A stretch of DNA of 46,437 bases. Source: an uncultured Alphaproteobacteria bacterium. Its GTDB lineage: Bacteria > Pseudomonadota > Alphaproteobacteria > RF32 > CAG-239. Below the pieces are notes generated by a model that made no database searches, was not told where the DNA came from, and was given only the letters and a program-made list of their open reading frames with translations. The translations under genes were made by a program, and so were the position numbers. The stretch covers positions 1 through 46,437 of the forward strand of contig CALXTP010000025.1 in assembly GCA_944391435.1 (NCBI GenBank). Reading direction: 5' to 3'. Below, piece after piece: positions 44,049-46,437 of the stretch. Within the stretch, counting starts at the first letter, position 1. Each line of letters begins with the position of its first letter.

Positions 44049-44123
44049 GCGGGTATAGCTCAGGGGTAGAGCGCAACCTTGCCAAGGTTGATGTCGTGGG
44101 TCCGAATCCCATTGCCCGCTCCA
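44049..44123 (+). tRNA. tRNA-Gly(GCC)
   Basis: Folds as a standard cloverleaf: acceptor GCGGGTA/TGCCCGC, D arm with GAGC, anticodon stem CAACC/GGTTG with GCC in the loop, T stem GTGGG/CCCAT, discriminator T and encoded CCA; 75 bases. The anticodon reads GGC and GGT glycine codons. The T loop is TCCGAAT, so position 55, almost always U (pseudouridine), is C here. A promoter and a strong terminator flank it. Confidence 0.95.
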
Positions 44124-44131
44124 ATTAAGAA

Positions 44132-44161
44132 AGAGAATAGAAAAACTATTCTCTTTTTTTT
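44132..44161 (+). terminator. Terminator of tRNA-Gly
   Basis: Nine-pair stem AGAGAATAG/CTATTCTCT with a five-A loop, followed by seven or more T. Confidence 0.9.
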
Positions 44162-44273
44162 ATTATACGCTTTATGAAAAATCCGGATTTCCCCGGAAAG
44201 ATTTATTTTTTTGGGGGGTGAAACTAAGGCTGGCCTCAAACTAAAGGTTATGCATAACAATTAACTTATCAAA

Positions 44274-44282
44274 TGTTATAAT
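44274..44282 (+). promoter_or_regulatory. Extended -10 promoter of the ATPase gene
   Basis: TGTTATAAT is an extended -10 element (TG-N-TATAAT) about 70 bases before the ATPase start; no good -35 is visible, as is common with extended -10 promoters. Confidence 0.45.
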
Positions 44283-44352
44283 GTTAACGAATTTTCAAGA
44301 TAATCTCATTAAATAAGCCATTATAAATTATTTAACAAAAATAGAGGAAAAG

Positions 44353-45489
44353 ATGGGAATATTTGGAAAAGAAAAACCTGAAAATAAACCGGCTCAGCCA
44401 AGCGCGGGGCAGGCACAGTCATCTGTGGATGTACAAGGGAGAACAATCAGAAACAGCAACGCTATGAGTAGCGCAGCCTTGTTGCATAATGAGGCTAAAG
44501 CGGTCAAACCGGCATATATGGATGATTTACCGAAAATGGTGAACGATACAAATTTTTCAGATCTCTATGTGACTCCGGATAAAAAGAGTTATATATGGAG
44601 TGGAAAAAGCAATAGCGGGTTAAAAGTTGGCAAATTTATTGATATTCAAGAATTTATAAATGCCATAGAAGAAAAATATGATGGGAAAACGAGCAGTTAT
44701 TCTCTGATATACAAAGGCAGAAATTATCGTATTGAACGCACTATTGCTCTTGAAGGAGAACAATTTTGCGCCCGAAAGATGCCGACGGAAATCCCGGATA
44801 TTGAAAAACTCGGATTCCCGGTAGGAATCTATCGTCAGCTTGTTTCATTAGCTCCCAAAAGCGGATTGATTTTATTTGCAGGGGCAACGGGAACCGGTAA
44901 AAGTACGTCAATTGCCTCGCTGTTAAAAAAATATCTGCAAACAGAAGGAGGGTATGCTTTTACAATTGAAGATCCGATAGAAATGCCATTGGACGGAGTC
45001 TATCAAACAGTAAATGGTGATTTGGGGCTTTGTAAACAAACAACGCCGCCGGATGGAGTGTGGGAAGAAGGAATTAAATCAGCCCTGCGTTCAAAACCGC
45101 GATACATATATCTTGGGGAAATTCGTTCGGCAGAAGCCGCGGTGGAATTGCTGAGGGCAGCAACGTCTGGACACCTTGTATTGTCAACAATTCACGCAAA
45201 TAATGTTGGCGATGCGGTTACTGCGGTGGCAAAGTACGCGGCATCAGGGGGAATCAGTGAAGAAATGGCTTTTGAAATGATGGCCAATGGCTTTTTAGCG
45301 TGTATACATCAAAATTTAGTTGGCTCGCCTAAAAAACTCCAAGTAGAATCGTTGTTTGCGAATCCGGATATCAATGCAGGGTGTCAGGTAAGGGCAATGA
45401 TGCGCACGGGCAAGCTTAATCTTGCAACTATCATGGAGTCTCAAAGAACAAAATTAGAAAAAGGCGTTCCTCTTTTTGAGCTATACTAG
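44353..45489 (+). CDS. PilT/GspE-family secretion ATPase, orphan
   Basis: 378 residues. A disordered Pro/Gln/Ser-rich N-terminus (about 1-50) is followed by the two-domain fold of type II/IV secretion ATPases: N-terminal PAS-like domain (about 55-150), then Walker A GATGTGKST, the Asp-box-like FTIEDPIEMPL, Walker B YIYLGEIRSAEAA, and the His-box LSTIHANN. The GEIR motif places it near PilT, GspE, and the TraJ/DotB branch of conjugation or type IV secretion; I cannot separate these by eye. AGAGG precedes ATG. No pilus, secretion or conjugation genes are adjacent. Such ATPases power pilus retraction, secretion or assembly. Ends at a strong bidirectional terminator. Confidence 0.85.
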   Translation: MGIFGKEKPENKPAQPSAGQAQSSVDVQGRTIRNSNAMSSAALLHNEAKAVKPAYMDDLPKMVNDTNFSDLYVTPDKKSYIWSGKSNSGLKVGKFIDIQEFINAIEEKYDGKTSSYSLIYKGRNYRIERTIALEGEQFCARKMPTEIPDIEKLGFPVGIYRQLVSLAPKSGLILFAGATGTGKSTSIASLLKKYLQTEGGYAFTIEDPIEMPLDGVYQTVNGDLGLCKQTTPPDGVWEEGIKSALRSKPRYIYLGEIRSAEAAVELLRAATSGHLVLSTIHANNVGDAVTAVAKYAASGGISEEMAFEMMANGFLACIHQNLVGSPKKLQVESLFANPDINAGCQVRAMMRTGKLNLATIMESQRTKLEKGVPLFELY

Positions 45490-45529
45490 GGATAGCGAGA
45501 AAATTATATAAGGTTTCCAAGCTAAATTG

Positions 45530-45569
45530 ACAATAAGAGCTTTGTAAATGCAAAAGCTCTTATTGTTTT
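45530..45569. terminator. Bidirectional terminator between the ATPase and ArsC-like genes
   Basis: Fourteen-pair stem (45530-45543 with 45553-45566) with a T-run to the right. The stop codon of the ArsC/Spx-family gene lies inside it, so it also ends that gene. Confidence 0.85.
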
Positions 45570-45928
45570 ATGGATAATAGCACATTCCATTCTTTTTCCT
45601 TAAATCCCACCAAAATGATATTGCTGGCAATAAGCAGGGGGCGCTTAATCAACATGCCGTTACTGCTTAATAGTTGCAGCTTTTCATGACAGTCCATCGC
45701 AGGAAGGCGAGTCTTTAGCTGCATAGACTTATACAGTAAACCGCTTGTATTGAAAAATTTATGAATAGGCATACCGGAGCGCTCAATCCAGGCTGTCAGT
45801 TCGTCTGCTGTGGGAGTATTTTCTACTATGTGCCTGTCCAGAAAAGGTATATTGTTGTCTTCTAGCCATTTTTTCGCTTTTTGGCAGGTTGTACATTTAG
45901 GGTATTCAATAAATAAAACTTTTTTCAT
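45560..45928 (-). CDS. ArsC/Spx-family thioredoxin-fold protein
   Basis: 122 residues from ATG 45928 (GAGG eight bases upstream). The N-terminal YPKCTTCQKAKKWL carries Cys12 and Cys15 (CxxC), as in Spx/MgsR and YffB-type members rather than the single-Cys arsenate reductases. The segment FNTSGLLYKSMQLK and the C-terminal NGMLIKRPLLIASNIILVGF are family signatures. Possible roles are thiol-dependent reduction or redox sensing; Spx-type transcription control is known mainly in Firmicutes, so it should not be assumed here. Arsenic genes are absent nearby. Confidence 0.85.
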   Translation of the reverse strand: MKKVLFIEYPKCTTCQKAKKWLEDNNIPFLDRHIVENTPTADELTAWIERSGMPIHKFFNTSGLLYKSMQLKTRLPAMDCHEKLQLLSSNGMLIKRPLLIASNIILVGFKEKEWNVLLSIKQ

Positions 45929-46164
45929 TACAGTAACCTCAATCAAGTTGCAATATTAGAATGCTTTGCCGATAGCAAAAAGAAGTCAATAAAAGGATGC
46001 GCATTATGCAGGTTTTTGCAAAGATTAAAACAGAAATAGATTTAAAATAAAGCTCTTTATATATTATAAACCATAAAAGGAAAGAATAAGACAATACTAA
46101 GCGTGAATAATGTATAAGTAAAAACAGCAATTTAGCAAGTATATGGATAAAAAAAGAGGAAAAA

Positions 46165-46437
46165 AGGGAAAATTTTTAAAAAAAGGTGTTGACAATCGGA
46201 AAAGAGTATCATATAAACCCACTCACCGGCAGGGACGAGGCAAGCAAGAAAGCTTGAGAAGTTGTTGCGGTCAAGAGAGAGCCTGAGGTGAGAGCTGAGG
46301 GGTGAGCTGAAGAAGCTGTTATAAGAGATAGTAGATAAGAAGAGAGGATATGTAGGCAGTATATGTAATAAATGTCTACATATCAAAGGAACCTAGAGCA
46401 AACTTTGAGAATAGACAGGATGAGAACTCATAAATAA
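46165..46437 (+). promoter_or_regulatory. Very strong promoter and leader, probably of an rRNA operon
   Basis: TTGACA (46189-46194) and TATAAA (46212-46217) are spaced by exactly 17 bases, behind an A/T-tract block (46165-46186) resembling an UP element. The 215 bases downstream have no frame of note, are purine-rich, and contain complementary arms such as CTCACC/GGTGAG, CAAGC/GCTTG and GATATGTAG/CTACATATC. Such promoters with long structured leaders are typical of rRNA operons; the 16S sequence itself is not reached, and I see no boxA. The interval 45929-46164 is AT-rich and holds nothing I recognise. Confidence 0.5.

Noticed and set aside
46132..46386. 84-residue minus-strand frame in the last 300 bases.
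   Set aside because: It lies across the strong plus-strand promoter and leader, has no binding site, and its composition is that of antisense purine-rich DNA.

Overview
The window is a stretch of an A+T-rich alphaproteobacterial chromosome, mostly housekeeping genes in short operons. The diderm, LPS-bearing envelope is shown by bamA, lpxD, fabZ, rseP, TolC and an NlpD-like lipoprotein. The alphaproteobacterial call rests on the indirect aminoacylation set gatCAB, on an alphaproteobacterial-style insertion in the glycine-rich loop of the SucC-like protein, and on the gene order pyrH-frr-uppS-cdsA-rseP-bamA-lpxD-fabZ. Glycogen phosphorylase and aldolase point to sugar storage and glycolysis. 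A host- or gut-associated uncultured lineage would fit, but that is inference. The right edge holds a very strong promoter with an AT-rich upstream element and a long non-coding leader, probably the start of an rRNA operon.

Layout. 1-4.8 kb: the 5' part of a class II aldolase gene (minus), a 72-codon orphan gene, tRNA-Ser(GCU), a TerB-like gene, an unknown 298-aa gene, and a minus-strand lipoprotein gene with a ~300-nt leader. 4.8-9.2 kb: glgP (minus) divergent from tolC plus a small gene. 9.2-14.0 kb (minus): a tight operon sufS-sufT-sufE-sucC-like-sucD-like-comF. 14.1-21.9 kb (minus): the envelope and translation operon pyrH-frr-uppS-cdsA-rseP-bamA-lpxD-fabZ. 22.0-26.3 kb (plus): plsY-dprA-topA. 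26.5-28.0 kb (minus): sufB alone. 28.1-32.1 kb (plus): nlpD-like, yajC, secD, secF. 32.2-36.1 kb (minus): two small orphan genes and gatC-gatA-gatB. 36.4-42.4 kb: gtrA-like (plus), pcrA/uvrD (minus), then moxR-DUF58-glycosyltransferase (plus). 42.4-46.4 kb: murA preceded by a 47-codon basic gene (minus), tRNA-Gly(GCC) (plus), a PilT/GspE-like ATPase (plus), an ArsC/Spx-family gene (minus), and the rrn-like leader (plus).

The observation I rate highest is the succinyl-CoA-synthetase-like pair inside the suf operon. Its alpha subunit aligns without gaps across the phosphohistidine loop, yet carries Leu in place of the catalytic His. It has also lost the Glu that contacts that His and the Cys of the CoA site, while the partner keeps the ATP-grasp metal-binding residues. 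This looks like a repurposed, non-canonical SucCD. Other points are a boxA-like antitermination motif in the long leader of the lipoprotein gene, a MoxR-DUF58 pair joined to a membrane-anchored family 2 glycosyltransferase, several small orphan genes with clear ribosome binding sites, a tRNA-Gly with C in place of U55, and a hairpin-rich candidate RNA between topA and sufB.
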